Shown one piece after another: positions 7,112 to 15,604 of a stretch of DNA of 39,322 nt. Under the pieces are notes generated by a model that saw nothing but the letters and a program-made list of their open reading frames with translations, ran no database searches and was not told the DNA's origin. Position 1 is the stretch's first letter; every line of letters begins with the position of its first letter. Location of the stretch: contig NZ_JYIV01000010.1 of the NCBI RefSeq assembly GCF_000956405.1, forward strand, positions 1 through 39,322, read 5' to 3'. Both the position numbers and the translations under genes were made by a program. This stretch comes from Microbacterium oxydans (lineage in GTDB: Bacteria; Actinomycetota; Actinomycetes; Actinomycetales; Microbacteriaceae).

Positions 7112-9463
7112 ATGGCTACCAATGGGTTTCCGATTCATCAGGACCGTTTTCATCTGCCTGAGCCGGAGTGGACGTTTCCGAACGCGGTGATCAATACCTT
7201 TGTCGCGGACTCCCAGGCGGACTTTCCGCCGATGAAGGAGGCGCCAGAGGGGGCGCCGAACATTCTGCTGGTGCTCGTAGATGACGTCGGATTCGGCTGG
7301 CCGAGCGTCAACGGTGGTCTGGTGCGGATGCCGAACGCGGAGCGCGTGCACGGCAACGGCCTGTTTTACAACCAGTTCCACACCACAGCACTGTGCGCGC
7401 CGACCCGGGCGGCACTGCTGACCGGCCGCAACCATCACTCGGTCGCCTCCGGCAACATCTCGGAGATGGCGACCGGATACCCGGGCTACTGCGGCATCAT
7501 CCCCAAGAGCACCGCCACGATCGCCGAACTGCTGAAATCGGCGGGGTACGCGACAGGCTGGTGGGGCAAGAACCACAACGTCCCCGACAACCAGACCAGC
7601 CCGGCCGGGCCCTTCGAGAACTGGCCGACCGGGCGCGGGTTCGACTACTTCTACGGCTTCATCTCCGGTGAGACCGACCAGTTCTACCCTTCCCTGTTCC
7701 GCGGCACCACAGCCGTCGAGGCGCCGGGCCGGCCCGACGACGGCTACCATCTGACCACCGACCTGGCCGACGATCTGATCGGATGGGTCCGCGAGCAGAA
7801 GACGATCGCCCCAGACCGGCCCGTCTTCACCTACTTCTCCACCGGGTGCGCTCACGCTCCGCACCAGCCGCCGCTGGACTGGCGCGGCCGCAACGAAGGC
7901 CGCTTCGACATGGGCTGGGACGAGTACCGCACCCAGGTGCACGCCAACCAACTGCGGATGGGGATCATCCCGGAAGGCACCACCTTGACCGAGAGGCCCG
8001 AAGAGATCCCGTCCTGGGATAGCCAACCCGCCGAGCACCAGCGGCTGTTCGCACGCCAGGCAGAGAACTACGCCGACTTCCTCGAGCACTGCGACCACGA
8101 GGTCGGCCGGGTCCTCGACGCCTACGAGGCGCTCGGCGAGCTCGAAAACACCATCGTGCTGTACATCATCGGCGACAACGGATCCTCCGGCGAGGGGTCT
8201 TTGATCGGCACGCCGAACGAGTTGATGAGTCTGAACGGGCAGCAGGTCACGATCGACGAGGCAATGCAGTTCTACGACACCTGGGGAATGCCGGGCACCT
8301 CGCCGCACTACTCTGCGGCCTGGGCGCACGCCGGCGACACCCCGTTCCAGTGGACCAAGCAGATCGCGTCACACTTCGGCGGCACCCGGAACTCGATGAT
8401 CGTCTCCTGGCCAGAACGGATCAAGGGCAAGGGCGAAGTGCGGTCCCAGTTCAGCCACGTCATCGACATCATGCCCACAATCCTGGAGGTCGTCGGCATC
8501 CGTGAACCTGTCGAGGTGAACGGAGTCAGCCAGCGACCGATCGAGGGCACCAGCCTCGCCTACACCTTCGCCGACGCCGACGCCCCCGGCCGTCACGAGA
8601 CCCAGTACTTCGAGATGTATGGCAACCGGGCGATGTACCACGACGGCTGGATCGCCAGCTGTCGTCACGGACGCCTGCCCTGGCAGACTGCCGGGACGTT
8701 CCCGTGGGACGACGACACCTGGGAGCTCTACAACCTCCGCGAAGACTTCAGCCAAGCTGTCGATCTCGCCGAGAAGGAGCCCGAGCGTCTGCAAGCACTT
8801 AAGGATATGTTCGTCGCGGACGCCGCCAAGTACAACGTGCTGCCCCTGGACGACCGTTTCGCCGAACGGCTCGACGTGACACTACGCCCGAGCTACTACT
8901 TCGGCCGCAAGAAGGTCACGCTCTATCCAGGTATGGTGCGCCAACCGGAAGGATCCGGGCCGAAGTTCATCGGTGTCCCGATGCAGATCACCGCACCGAT
9001 CACGGTCCCCGACGGCGGCGCCGAAGGCGTGATCTTCGCCCTCGGCGGAGACGGCGCCGGGTTCTCCGTGTTCCTGTGGGAGGGCAAGGTCAGATACCAC
9101 TACAACTACTTCGGGATCGAGAGGTACGACGCCGTCGCCGACGAACCGCTGGAACCTGGCGATCACACGATCGTTGTCGACTTCGCCCCCGATGCTCCAC
9201 GGCCCGGGGCGCCTGCCACCGTGACGGTCTACGTCGACGGCGCCCAGGTGACGCAAACCCGTGTGGACCGCCAGATCCCGCTTCGCGCGGGCACCGAGTG
9301 CTTCGACGTCGGAATGGACAGCCGGTCCCCGGTGTGCGACGACTACGGACACCGCGGCGTCTTCGAGTTCACCGGGACCATCGAATCGGTCACCTTCGAA
9401 TTCGGCGAGTCCCCGGAGCCGACCGGAGCGGAACGGCTCGAACTCGCCACCAAGATGGACTGA
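7112..9463 (+). CDS. Arylsulfatase-type formylglycine sulfatase
   Basis: Hydrolase of sulfate esters (type I sulfatase). The 783-residue protein has the N-terminal metal site NILLVLVDDVGFGWPS, then the C-x-P-x-R signature CAPTRAALLTGRNHH in which Cys95 would be converted to formylglycine, a GYATGWWGKNHNVPDN segment and a second metal site IIGDNGSSGEGS. About 200 C-terminal residues form a beta-rich extension with lectin-like strands (VTVYVDGAQVTQTRVD). No signal peptide is seen, so it is predicted cytoplasmic. ATG 7112 follows AGGATGG; the open frame continues upstream only through the inverted-repeat sequence. It lies inside the putative IS5-type segment and next to an agar locus, where it could desulfate agar-derived oligosaccharides, but family members also act on alkyl or aryl sulfates. 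The maturation enzyme is not in the window. Confidence 0.88.
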   Translation: MATNGFPIHQDRFHLPEPEWTFPNAVINTFVADSQADFPPMKEAPEGAPNILLVLVDDVGFGWPSVNGGLVRMPNAERVHGNGLFYNQFHTTALCAPTRAALLTGRNHHSVASGNISEMATGYPGYCGIIPKSTATIAELLKSAGYATGWWGKNHNVPDNQTSPAGPFENWPTGRGFDYFYGFISGETDQFYPSLFRGTTAVEAPGRPDDGYHLTTDLADDLIGWVREQKTIAPDRPVFTYFSTGCAHAPHQPPLDWRGRNEGRFDMGWDEYRTQVHANQLRMGIIPEGTTLTERPEEIPSWDSQPAEHQRLFARQAENYADFLEHCDHEVGRVLDAYEALGELENTIVLYIIGDNGSSGEGSLIGTPNELMSLNGQQVTIDEAMQFYDTWGMPGTSPHYSAAWAHAGDTPFQWTKQIASHFGGTRNSMIVSWPERIKGKGEVRSQFSHVIDIMPTILEVVGIREPVEVNGVSQRPIEGTSLAYTFADADAPGRHETQYFEMYGNRAMYHDGWIASCRHGRLPWQTAGTFPWDDDTWELYNLREDFSQAVDLAEKEPERLQALKDMFVADAAKYNVLPLDDRFAERLDVTLRPSYYFGRKKVTLYPGMVRQPEGSGPKFIGVPMQITAPITVPDGGAEGVIFALGGDGAGFSVFLWEGKVRYHYNYFGIERYDAVADEPLEPGDHTIVVDFAPDAPRPGAPATVTVYVDGAQVTQTRVDRQIPLRAGTECFDVGMDSRSPVCDDYGHRGVFEFTGTIESVTFEFGESPEPTGAERLELATKMD

Positions 9464-9603
9464 TCAGCGCGGCCGGCAGGCCGAGCTGACGACGCGAAAC
9501 GCCCGGCGATTGCACAACTCAGAGCAGCCGCCAGGCGTCTCAACGATAGCCAAAGGACCGCGATGGGGCTGGGCCGATGGCGGGTCGAGTCGATAGACAC
9601 CAT

Positions 9604-10608
9604 TTATCGGAGGACACCTCCCGATTCGAGGGGGAGATCACGGACGGGGCCTTGCTCGCCACCACGCTCTATGGCCGTGGTGATTGAGTCAGTCTTGATC
9701 CAGATCAGCGTGGCGGCGAGGCAGATCGCGCCTCTGTAGTTGCGCGCGAGTTTGTCGGATCGCATGGCGATCCCGCGCCATTGCTTGAGCTTGTTGAAGC
9801 AGCGTTCGACGACGTTGCGCCCCTTGTATCGCTGCTTCTGTTCTTCGCCGAAGTCGATGGGCCGGCCGGGCTTTTTCGGCGGTGGGCGATCTGATCGTCT
9901 CGCTCGGGGATGGTCGCGGCGATACGGTGGGCGCGCAGCCAAGCCCTGTTCGCTCTCGATGGGTAGCCCTCGTCGGCCAGTACCCGCTCCGGCCTGGTCC
10001 GCGGTCGTCCCATTTTGCTACGAGGCACGCAGATGTCATCGAGCGTGGCAACCAGCATTGTGGTGTCGGCGGTATTGCCTCCGGTGAGCACCATCCCCAA
10101 CGGCCTGCCACGCCCGTCGGCAACCAGGTGCACCTTCGTTGTCAGGCCGCCGCGGGAGCGGCCAATCGCATGGTCAGGCGGCTCGGCCCACGGATGCCTG
10201 TGATTCGGCGGAGCCCCCTGTGTCGCGCGGGAGGGATGCACCATGCTGATGTACGCGCGCGATCGTGGAGTCAATCGAGACCACCCAGTCGATCTTCCCC
10301 ACAGCGTCCGCCTGCTTCTGCACCTCGGCGAGCAGCTTCTCCCAGGTTCCTTCCTGAGCCCAGCGGTTGAACCGTTTGTAGATCGAGTTCCACTTACCGA
10401 ACCGCTCAGGCACGTCGCGCCACGGGGCGCCGGTGCGGTATTTCCAAGCCATCCCCTCGACCGCGAGCCGATGATCCGTCCACGGCCGGGAGCGCCCCGT
10501 CACCGTCGGCATCAACGGCTCCAACACCGCCCACACCTCGTGAGAGATCTCCTGTCGCGTCACGATCCAAGACTCGCGCACGCGAAACCGAAACCTCTTG
10601 ATCAACAC
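9604..10608 (-). pseudogene. IS5-family (IS427-group) transposase, three reading-frame segments
   Basis: DDE transposase split over frames. Segment A (10174-10608) carries the DUF4096-like N-terminus (WAVLEPLMP, WKYRTGAPWRDVPERFG) and the first Asp in VSIDSTIARVHQH. Segment B (within 9705-10274) has AIGRSRGGLTTKVHLVADG and the second Asp in RVLADEGYPSR. Segment C (within 9604-9942) has GRPIDFGEEQKQRYKGRN, VVERCFNKLKQWRGIAMR with the Glu, and DKLARNYRGA. The A-to-B switch could be the frameshift known in this group. The B-to-C switch near 9885-9940 restores the frame of A and looks like an indel, so the element is probably inactive. The start is GTG at 10608 inside the inverted repeat. Confidence 0.8.
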
Positions 10609-10611
10609 GCC
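10597..10611 (-). repeat. Right terminal inverted repeat of IS5-type element
   Basis: Reads inward as GGCGTGTTGATCAAG on the minus strand and contains the transposase GTG start. CTAG follows on the outside at 10612-10615. Confidence 0.65.
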
Positions 10612-10911
10612 CTAGGCCGCACCCCGTGCTTCTGCGCTTTCAGAAGCACGATCTCCTCCCGCTCAACGAGCGAGAGATACCGGCCGCCCGGGTCGGCGAG
10701 AGTGAACGTGGGCATGCCCCCCACCCTGCCGGAACCACTGTGCTCCGACCGCGGCCGACACGCCCACCGCGACCGCAGCGTCCTCGGACGAGACACCGCG
10801 CCCGATGTTCCCGACCTCTCGCTCGATGCCCCGCCGGGTACCCGGCTGCCCCGGCGAAACCATCGGATTCCGCCCGGTCAACTCTTTCAACCATCCCGCC
10901 GGACGTCCCAT
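10612..10911 (-). pseudogene. IS30-family transposase fragment, N-terminal, frameshifted
   Basis: N-terminal part of an actinobacterial IS30 transposase: MGRPAGWLKELTGRNPM, then AVAVGVSAAVGAQWFRQGGG, a one-base frameshift in a G-run, then TFTLADPGGRYLSLVEREE and IVLLKAQKHGVR. The match stops at the CTAG that borders the IS5-type element, so that element interrupted it. Everything after the first helix-turn-helix, including the DDE domain, is absent, and it is not found on the far side of the IS5-type segment. Confidence 0.75.
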
Positions 10912-10933
10912 CACCACGCCTCAGATCAGAGTG

Positions 10934-11840
10934 TTACGACGACCGGTTGAATTCGCCCTGGCTGCCACGGTCCGAGTGATGGACCAGCCCGTCGATGGCG
11001 TGGTCTCTCGCGCTCACGAGGGCGTGTCCGAGAGCTTCCGGCGGAGGGTCTTCGGTGCGCATCGTGGCGCGGGTTGCACAGCCGACGATCTTCCGGTGAA
11101 CACGTCGGTGACGAACGCGGTGTAGCAGAACCCTGCCGTGGTTCGGACGTAGGCGATGTCTGCGATTCAGAGCCGGTTCGGTCCGTCGGCGACGAAGCGC
11201 CGCTCGACGCGGTCCGGACGATGGTTAGGGACGCGTGCGGGGATCGTGGTGCGTGGTGTGCGGCCACGAGTCACGCCGATGAGCCCGACCTCGCGCATGA
11301 GACGAGCAATCTGGTCACGACCGATGCGCCAGCCTTCCCGGTGCATCGCGTGCCAGATCTTCCTGGCCCCGTAGACGCCGTAGTTGTCTGCATGAAGCCG
11401 CGTGATGACGGAGATCAGCTCCGCATCTCGCAGCCGCCTATCGCACGCGGGTCGGGTCCGTGCGGCCCGGTATCCGCGGGAGGTGAGGAACCCACCCTCT
11501 GTCGCACCGAGGGTGCGGCATATGAGCTCGACCCCGAACTGGTCGCAATACATGTCGATGTAAGCGATCATCTCTGCGTGGGCCAGTCGAGCTCCGCAGC
11601 GAAAAATGTCGACGCGGTCTTGAGGATCTCGTTCGCGCGCCGCATTCCTCGTTTTCACGCTTCAACCGGCGGATCTCCGCCTGCCCGTCGGTCGTAACCC
11701 CGAGCCGGGAGCCATCATCGATGCTGGCCTGCTCGATCCAGCGTCGCAGCGACTCGGTCGAGACGTTCAACTTCGGGGCGGTGAGCTTAGTCACCTGGTA
11801 GCTGGTCAAACCGTCCTCACTCGGGTTCCCCACCCAGTCG
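10934..11840 (-). pseudogene. IS3-family transposase remnant (orfA plus orfB, broken)
   Basis: The orfA C-terminal part (APKLNVSTESLRRWIEQAS, GVTTDGQAEIRRLKREN) leads by a frame change into orfB (MIAYIDMYCDQFGVELICR, NYGVYGARKIWHAMHREG, HTH_21 region). The integrase core begins after an in-frame TGA at 11167-11169, where a Trp codon is expected before IADIAYVRTTAGFCYTAF. A frameshift follows, and the last recognisable part is DGLVHHSDRGSQGEFNR near 10940. The orfA N-terminus and the end of the rve domain are missing. It replaces the 5' half of the adjacent GH2 gene, so it inserted there and decayed. Confidence 0.78.
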
Positions 11841-13596
11841 GCGAATCCGTCGATCGTCATGTCATTTCTCGGCAACGAGTCCGGCACGGGCAGAACCTCG
11901 CAGCGATGGCATCGTGGACGAAGCGGCGTGATCCCAGCAGGCCCGTCCACTACGAAGGCGACTATACGGGCGCATACACGACGTTTACTCGCGCATGTAC
12001 CCGACCCCCGCCGAGCTGGCGGTCATCGATGCCAATGAGGGAGACGTCTTCGCGTGTGCACCGGCGGGGTCTGTGCTTTCGAGGTCGCGACCCATGGTGA
12101 TGTGCGAGTACGGCGCCGCGGCCGGGACGGGCCCTGGCGGGCTCGACTGGTACAAGGAAACCGCGGAGTCAACCGCGCCTGCACCGCGGGTTCACTGGGA
12201 GTGGCGCGACCACGGGCTCGCGGTAGATGACCCGACACACGGCGCATACTTCGCCAATGGCGGCGACTTCGGCGAGCAGGTGCACGATAGCAACTTCGTC
12301 ATCGACGGCCTGGTGCTCTCCGATGGGACGCCGATGGCCGGACTCGTGGAGTTCGCCGCGGTCTCGGCGCCGCTTCGATTCACCGACGACGACAGTATTC
12401 ATGTTCACAATCGGGCGCATTCGCAGAGCGCCGCGGTGTACGTCGTGACGACCGCAGTACACGGACATGATGGCTCCATCGTCCGGGCTGAGCTGCCGAC
12501 CGACGATCTTCGGCCGGGCCACAAGATGCGCTTTGCCATCCCACCTCTCATCCGGAAGGCGGTCACCAACGCTGACGCGTGGATCAGCGTCAAAGCGGCG
12601 CTTCGCCGAGACGCCTCGTGGGCGCCGCCGGCCACATCGTCGCTCGCGCCGACTTCGACGAGGTGGCCAGCATCGCACTCGCCCCTGTGGCACCCAGCGC
12701 TTCAGTGACCGTCCTCGAGTAGCTGTCCTGCGACGCGGCACATTTCGATCCCGCGACAGGTTTGCTTCGCTCTCTGCTGGGGATTGCCGTCGACGGACCG
12801 TTCCTCGAGCTGTGACGCGCGCCCACCAACAACGATTGCGGCAAGGGAGCCGGCTCTTATGATTTGGGTGCTCCCGAATCGACGCACCGCGGACTCGGGC
12901 ACGTGCCCGCAGACTCCTCGGAATAACGTTGGCGTCAACGCGGACTCGACCGGCATCGCCATCGCGTCACCAGCATCGAGCGCGGCGCGGCCACGCTGAG
13001 GGTGGACACCGTCGTCGCGGCGGCCGACAGGCGGCTCAGCTGCGGGTGAGCTATGAGTGGCACGCCCTGCGTTCAGCGAGCCCCTTCTCCTGGTCGATGT
13101 CGCCCGGATGCCAAATGGGACTCGACGTGGCCACGGGACGGTGTGCACTTCACGGTTCCCTCGACATTCGACCAGGTGGCCTGGTTGGGCGACGGGCCGG
13201 GAGATAGCTATCTGGACATGGCTCTCGGCGCACGGCTCGGAACCCATACCGGCCATATCGATGCGATGAACACGATGCACGCCCGACCGCAGGAGTCCGG
13301 TCACCGCGCGAACGATCGCTACCTCAAGCTGCCCGACGCAGACGGCCGCGGGCTGAGGATCGCCTCGGGCCCGGGGGCGGATGGGCCAGCCGGGCTTCGT
13401 GTTCTCACGCTGGTCCGCTCACGAGATCGACGCTGCGCAGCATCCGTATGACCTCCCCGAATCATCCCGCGATCACCTCCATCTCGATGATGCGGTGCAT
13501 AGTCTCGGCTCTCGGGCGTGCGGTCCCGATGTCGAGCCGCGACATGCACTGCGACCGTCGGCGCGGACGTTCTCTTTCCGATTCGGGGAGATCTAA
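11841..13596 (+). pseudogene. Decayed GH2 beta-galactosidase (LacZ type), 3' portion
   Basis: The reading can be followed through several frames. NPSIVM...GNESGTG (acid/base region, near 11871) is followed by NLAAMASWTKRRDPSRPVHY, MYPTPAELAVID, MVMCEYGAAAGTGPGG (nucleophile region), VHWEWRDHGLAVD and YFANGGDFGEQVHDSNF. A frameshift near 12625 leads to GHIVARADFDEVAS and a stop at 12720. Further decayed sequence runs to a Bgal_small_N-type C-terminus (FDQVAWLGDGPGDSYLDM, NTMHARPQESGHRAN) that ends in RTFSFRFGEI. At least four frameshifts and stops are present. The 5' half is cut off by the IS3 remnant. An intact but different GH2 gene lies at 15605-18448. Confidence 0.85.
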
Positions 13597-13601
13597 AGGG
13601 A

Positions 13602-14072
13602 CTACTCGCGACCGCCGGTCGAGGTCTCCGGATCGTCCGACTCCGCTGCCGCGCCCGCCGCGTCTGACGCGATCCCCTGATCGGGCACGGTCACGTCGAG
13701 GACGGGAATAGCTGCCGACCGCGAGTTCTTCGGCATCATCGCCGCTGGGAGCGCGGGACGCAATCTGCCTGAAGCCGCCGACTGCAGATCGGAGGATGGT
13801 CGTGTCGTGGGCGAATCCGCCTCGAGCAGCGCGGCACGGATGATGCGTCGAGGGTCATACTGCCGTGGATCGAGAGAGCGCCAGTCGACGTCGTCGAAGT
13901 CGGATCCAAGCTCGCCTTTGGCGCGATCGGCGAGATTTCGCACCAGATCCCGCCCCTCTCGAATCCACTTTCTGACCGACTCCGCGTATGCCGGGAGCCG
14001 CTCGGGTCCGATGATGAGTGCCACGAGGAGGGCGATGAGAAGCAGTTTCTCGATGGTGAGTCCGAAGTACAT
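13602..14072 (-). CDS. tatB: Twin-arginine translocase subunit TatB
   Basis: Membrane-anchored subunit that with TatC forms the Tat substrate receptor. The 156 residues start with a short N-out helix (TIEKLLLIALLVALIIGPERLP), then an amphipathic helix (YAESVRKWIREGRDLVRNLA). The actinobacterial TatB signature DVDWRSLDPRQYDPRRIIR follows, then a low-complexity acidic tail. AGGAGA lies 7 nt before the ATG at 14072, only 9 nt after the tatC stop. It is the third gene of a tatA-tatC-tatB operon. In most actinobacteria tatB lies apart from tatA-tatC, so this compact arrangement suggests an accessory system. Confidence 0.88.
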   Translation of the reverse strand: MYFGLTIEKLLLIALLVALIIGPERLPAYAESVRKWIREGRDLVRNLADRAKGELGSDFDDVDWRSLDPRQYDPRRIIRAALLEADSPTTRPSSDLQSAASGRLRPALPAAMMPKNSRSAAIPVLDVTVPDQGIASDAAGAAAESDDPETSTGGRE

Positions 14073-14081
14073 GATCGTCTC

Positions 14082-14861
14082 CTAGTCGGCAACGTCGCCC
14101 TGCGCGATCGCGGCGCCGGCGACGGGCGAGCGCTCGAGGCCGCGACGGCTCCGGCGCTCTAGGAGCACCGTCACGAACCATGCGCCGAAATACAGCGTGG
14201 TGATTGCGGCCATGAGGAGCAGCATCGAGATGACATCCGCAGCCGGCGTCGCAAGAGCTGAGAAAACGGCGGCTGCGACCATTGCGACGCGCCACCCACG
14301 GAGCAGTCCTTGTGAACTGACCAGGCCGGAGAGATTGAGCATTACGAGGAACACCGGCACCGAGAACGCGACCCCTACAGCCAGCATCAGCTTGAGAACG
14401 AAGTCGTAGTAGTACGCCGACTGCAGTAACAGTGCACTCCCCTCAGGAACGAAGGAAGCCAGCAATGTGATTGTGTGCGGGGCGATCAGCACCCCTGTGG
14501 CGCACCCCACAATGAATAGAGGAATCGCTGAGAACACAAATCCGAGTGTCCATCGCACCTCGCGTCGAGTGAGACCGGGAACGAGAAACAGCCAGATCTG
14601 CAACAGCCATATTGGACAAGCAACGATGGCGCCGACTGCAATGGCGATGCGAAGCCGAAGATCGAAAGCGGCCGTCACCGTGGTAAATGTCAAAGCAGTC
14701 AGAGAGTCACTCTGATCGGCGGCGATGCCTCGGATCGGCGACGCGAGGAAGTGAATGATCGGATCCGTCAGCGCGAAAGCGGCGACGGCGGCAACCAGCA
14801 GCGCGATGAAGGAGATGAACAGTCTGCGACGCAACTCTGCGAGGTGAGCACTAAGGCGCAT
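14082..14861 (-). CDS. tatC: Twin-arginine translocase subunit TatC
   Basis: Six-helix membrane receptor for twin-arginine signal peptides, 259 residues. The N-terminus carries the family signature MRLSAHLAELRRRLFISF; later motifs include PIWLLQIWLFLVPGLTRRE on the loop before helix 3, an FVPEGSALLLQSAYYYDFVLK stretch read in two parts, and a C-terminal FSALATPAADVISMLLLM helix. ATG 14861 follows AAGGGG at short spacing; the frame is open further upstream without homology. It lies between tatA (65 nt upstream) and tatB (9 nt downstream). Confidence 0.92.
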   Translation of the reverse strand: MRLSAHLAELRRRLFISFIALLVAAVAAFALTDPIIHFLASPIRGIAADQSDSLTALTFTTVTAAFDLRLRIAIAVGAIVACPIWLLQIWLFLVPGLTRREVRWTLGFVFSAIPLFIVGCATGVLIAPHTITLLASFVPEGSALLLQSAYYYDFVLKLMLAVGVAFSVPVFLVMLNLSGLVSSQGLLRGWRVAMVAAAVFSALATPAADVISMLLLMAAITTLYFGAWFVTVLLERRSRRGLERSPVAGAAIAQGDVAD

Positions 14862-14926
14862 CGTCCCCTTGCTTCGATCACCCTGGCCCCGGCGCGACCG
14901 GACGAGAGTCACCACGGCTGAACCCG

Positions 14927-15172
14927 CTACGCAGTCGGCCGAGGGCCGGCGGCCCGCGGCGCTGCCATAGGCGCGCTGCCGTGCTGCTGTGACGTCTCTG
15001 CCACATCCGTGCTCGCCTGGTCTTCTGCGCGCGACTCGCGAATCTCGCCCTTCAGGATGCGAGCGGACTGGCCCACGCTCTTGGCTAGTGCGGGCAGCTT
15101 GGCCGCACCGAAGAGAAGAAGAATGACGACTAGAAGGATGATCATGTGCCACCCGGTCAGGTTTGCGAACAT
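14927..15172 (-). CDS. tatA: Twin-arginine translocase subunit TatA
   Basis: Pore-forming Tat subunit of 81 residues. One transmembrane helix (WHMIILLVVILLLFGAAKLP) is followed by the FG-x-x-KLP hinge and an amphipathic helix (LAKSVGQSARILKGEIRES), then a short polar tail. AAAGGAG lies 7 nt before the ATG at 15172. A readable promoter and an AACCGGTT operator lie 60-95 nt upstream. This is the first gene of the tatA-tatC-tatB operon. The frame is open through the upstream permease fragment, but TatA homology starts exactly at this ATG. Confidence 0.92.
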   Translation of the reverse strand: MFANLTGWHMIILLVVILLLFGAAKLPALAKSVGQSARILKGEIRESRAEDQASTDVAETSQQHGSAPMAAPRAAGPRPTA

Positions 15173-15230
15173 CGAAGTGCTCCTTTGCTGTGCGCCCCGC
15201 TCCTGTGCGGCGGGCGGACGATGTGATCTG

Positions 15231-15268
15231 AGTGTAGATCGGGATCTGGATCTGCGCAACCGGTTTTC
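15231..15268 (-). promoter_or_regulatory. tatA promoter with AACCGGTT operator
   Basis: On the minus strand, TTGCGC (15254-15259) and TACACT (15231-15236) are 17 nt apart, about 60 nt before tatA. The operator core AACCGGTT (15258-15265) overlaps the -35 box, which fits repression. The plus-strand sequence GCAACCGGTTTTCTAGAG closely matches the site before the solute-binding protein gene at 24068-24085. Confidence 0.65.
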
Positions 15269-15298
15269 TAGAGTGATATAGCCCTCGGCACACCGTCG

Positions 15299-15511
15299 GA
15301 TGAGCTGCGTCCTGAACAAGCTCAGGTAGACGGCGTACAGCAATGGGGCGATGAACACCAGCGCAAACACGATGAGAAATGGTGCGAGAAACCCGAGTCC
15401 GGCTCGAGCCTGGGAGCGCTCGATTCGCCCGCGTCCACGTCGCGAAGGCGGCTCACGGCGAGTCGTTGCTGGCCCACGCGGGGCGATTGGTGAGATGTCG
15501 ACATTGACCAT
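15299..15511 (-). pseudogene. Truncated sugar ABC transporter permease (N-terminal fragment)
   Basis: About 70 residues resemble the start of a CUT1 MalF-type permease: a basic N-terminus (TTRREPPSRRGRGR), then ARAGLGFLAPFLIVFALVF and IAPLLYAVYLSLFRTQLI, which is the first transmembrane helix and the start of the periplasmic loop. Homology stops near 15299, and about 230 residues of a normal permease are absent. The frame continues open into tatA. A degenerate copy of the operator lies just upstream, so a former regulated transporter gene probably stood here and was deleted before or during acquisition of the tat operon. Confidence 0.7.
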
Positions 15512-15518
15512 CCCATCG

Positions 15519-15532
15519 TTAAACCGATTTCT
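15519..15532 (-). promoter_or_regulatory. Degenerate AACCGGTT-type operator before permease fragment
   Basis: TTAAACCGATTTCT on the plus strand keeps the outer bases of the locus operator but has A in place of the second central G, which breaks the palindrome. It stands immediately upstream of the truncated permease, the position expected for a former control site. Confidence 0.35.
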
Positions 15533-15604
15533 CAAACGTATCGGATGCCCATGAGGTCGTCGCTCCGCCTAACGAGCGGCGTCGCGAGGACTTCTTCGAC
15601 GGTG

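Larger units (their letters stand above)
6961..10615. mobile_element. Putative IS5-type element carrying a sulfatase gene (CTAG-flanked)
   Basis: The transposase end at 10597-10611 reads, inward, GGCGTGTTGATCAAG. The only other such sequence seen, in opposite orientation, is at 6965-6979 (GCGGTGTTGATCAAG, 13 of 15 identical). Both lie next to CTAG (6961-6964 and 10612-10615), a target typical of the IS427 group of IS5 elements. No inverted end is seen just after the transposase stop at 9604, where a standard element would end. The 3.65-kb segment between the ends includes the whole sulfatase gene. This may be an IS with a passenger gene, or the left end may be a remnant of another copy. The left flank does not restore the interrupted IS30 frame, which argues for later rearrangement. 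Confidence 0.45.

Noticed and set aside
6899..8329. 476-codon open frame on the minus strand
   Set aside because: Antisense to the sulfatase gene, with no recognisable motif and skewed composition.
14927..15535. A single 202-residue permease-TatA fusion protein
   Set aside because: TatA homology begins exactly at an ATG with a good ribosome site, and a promoter and operator lie between the parts, so two units are more likely.
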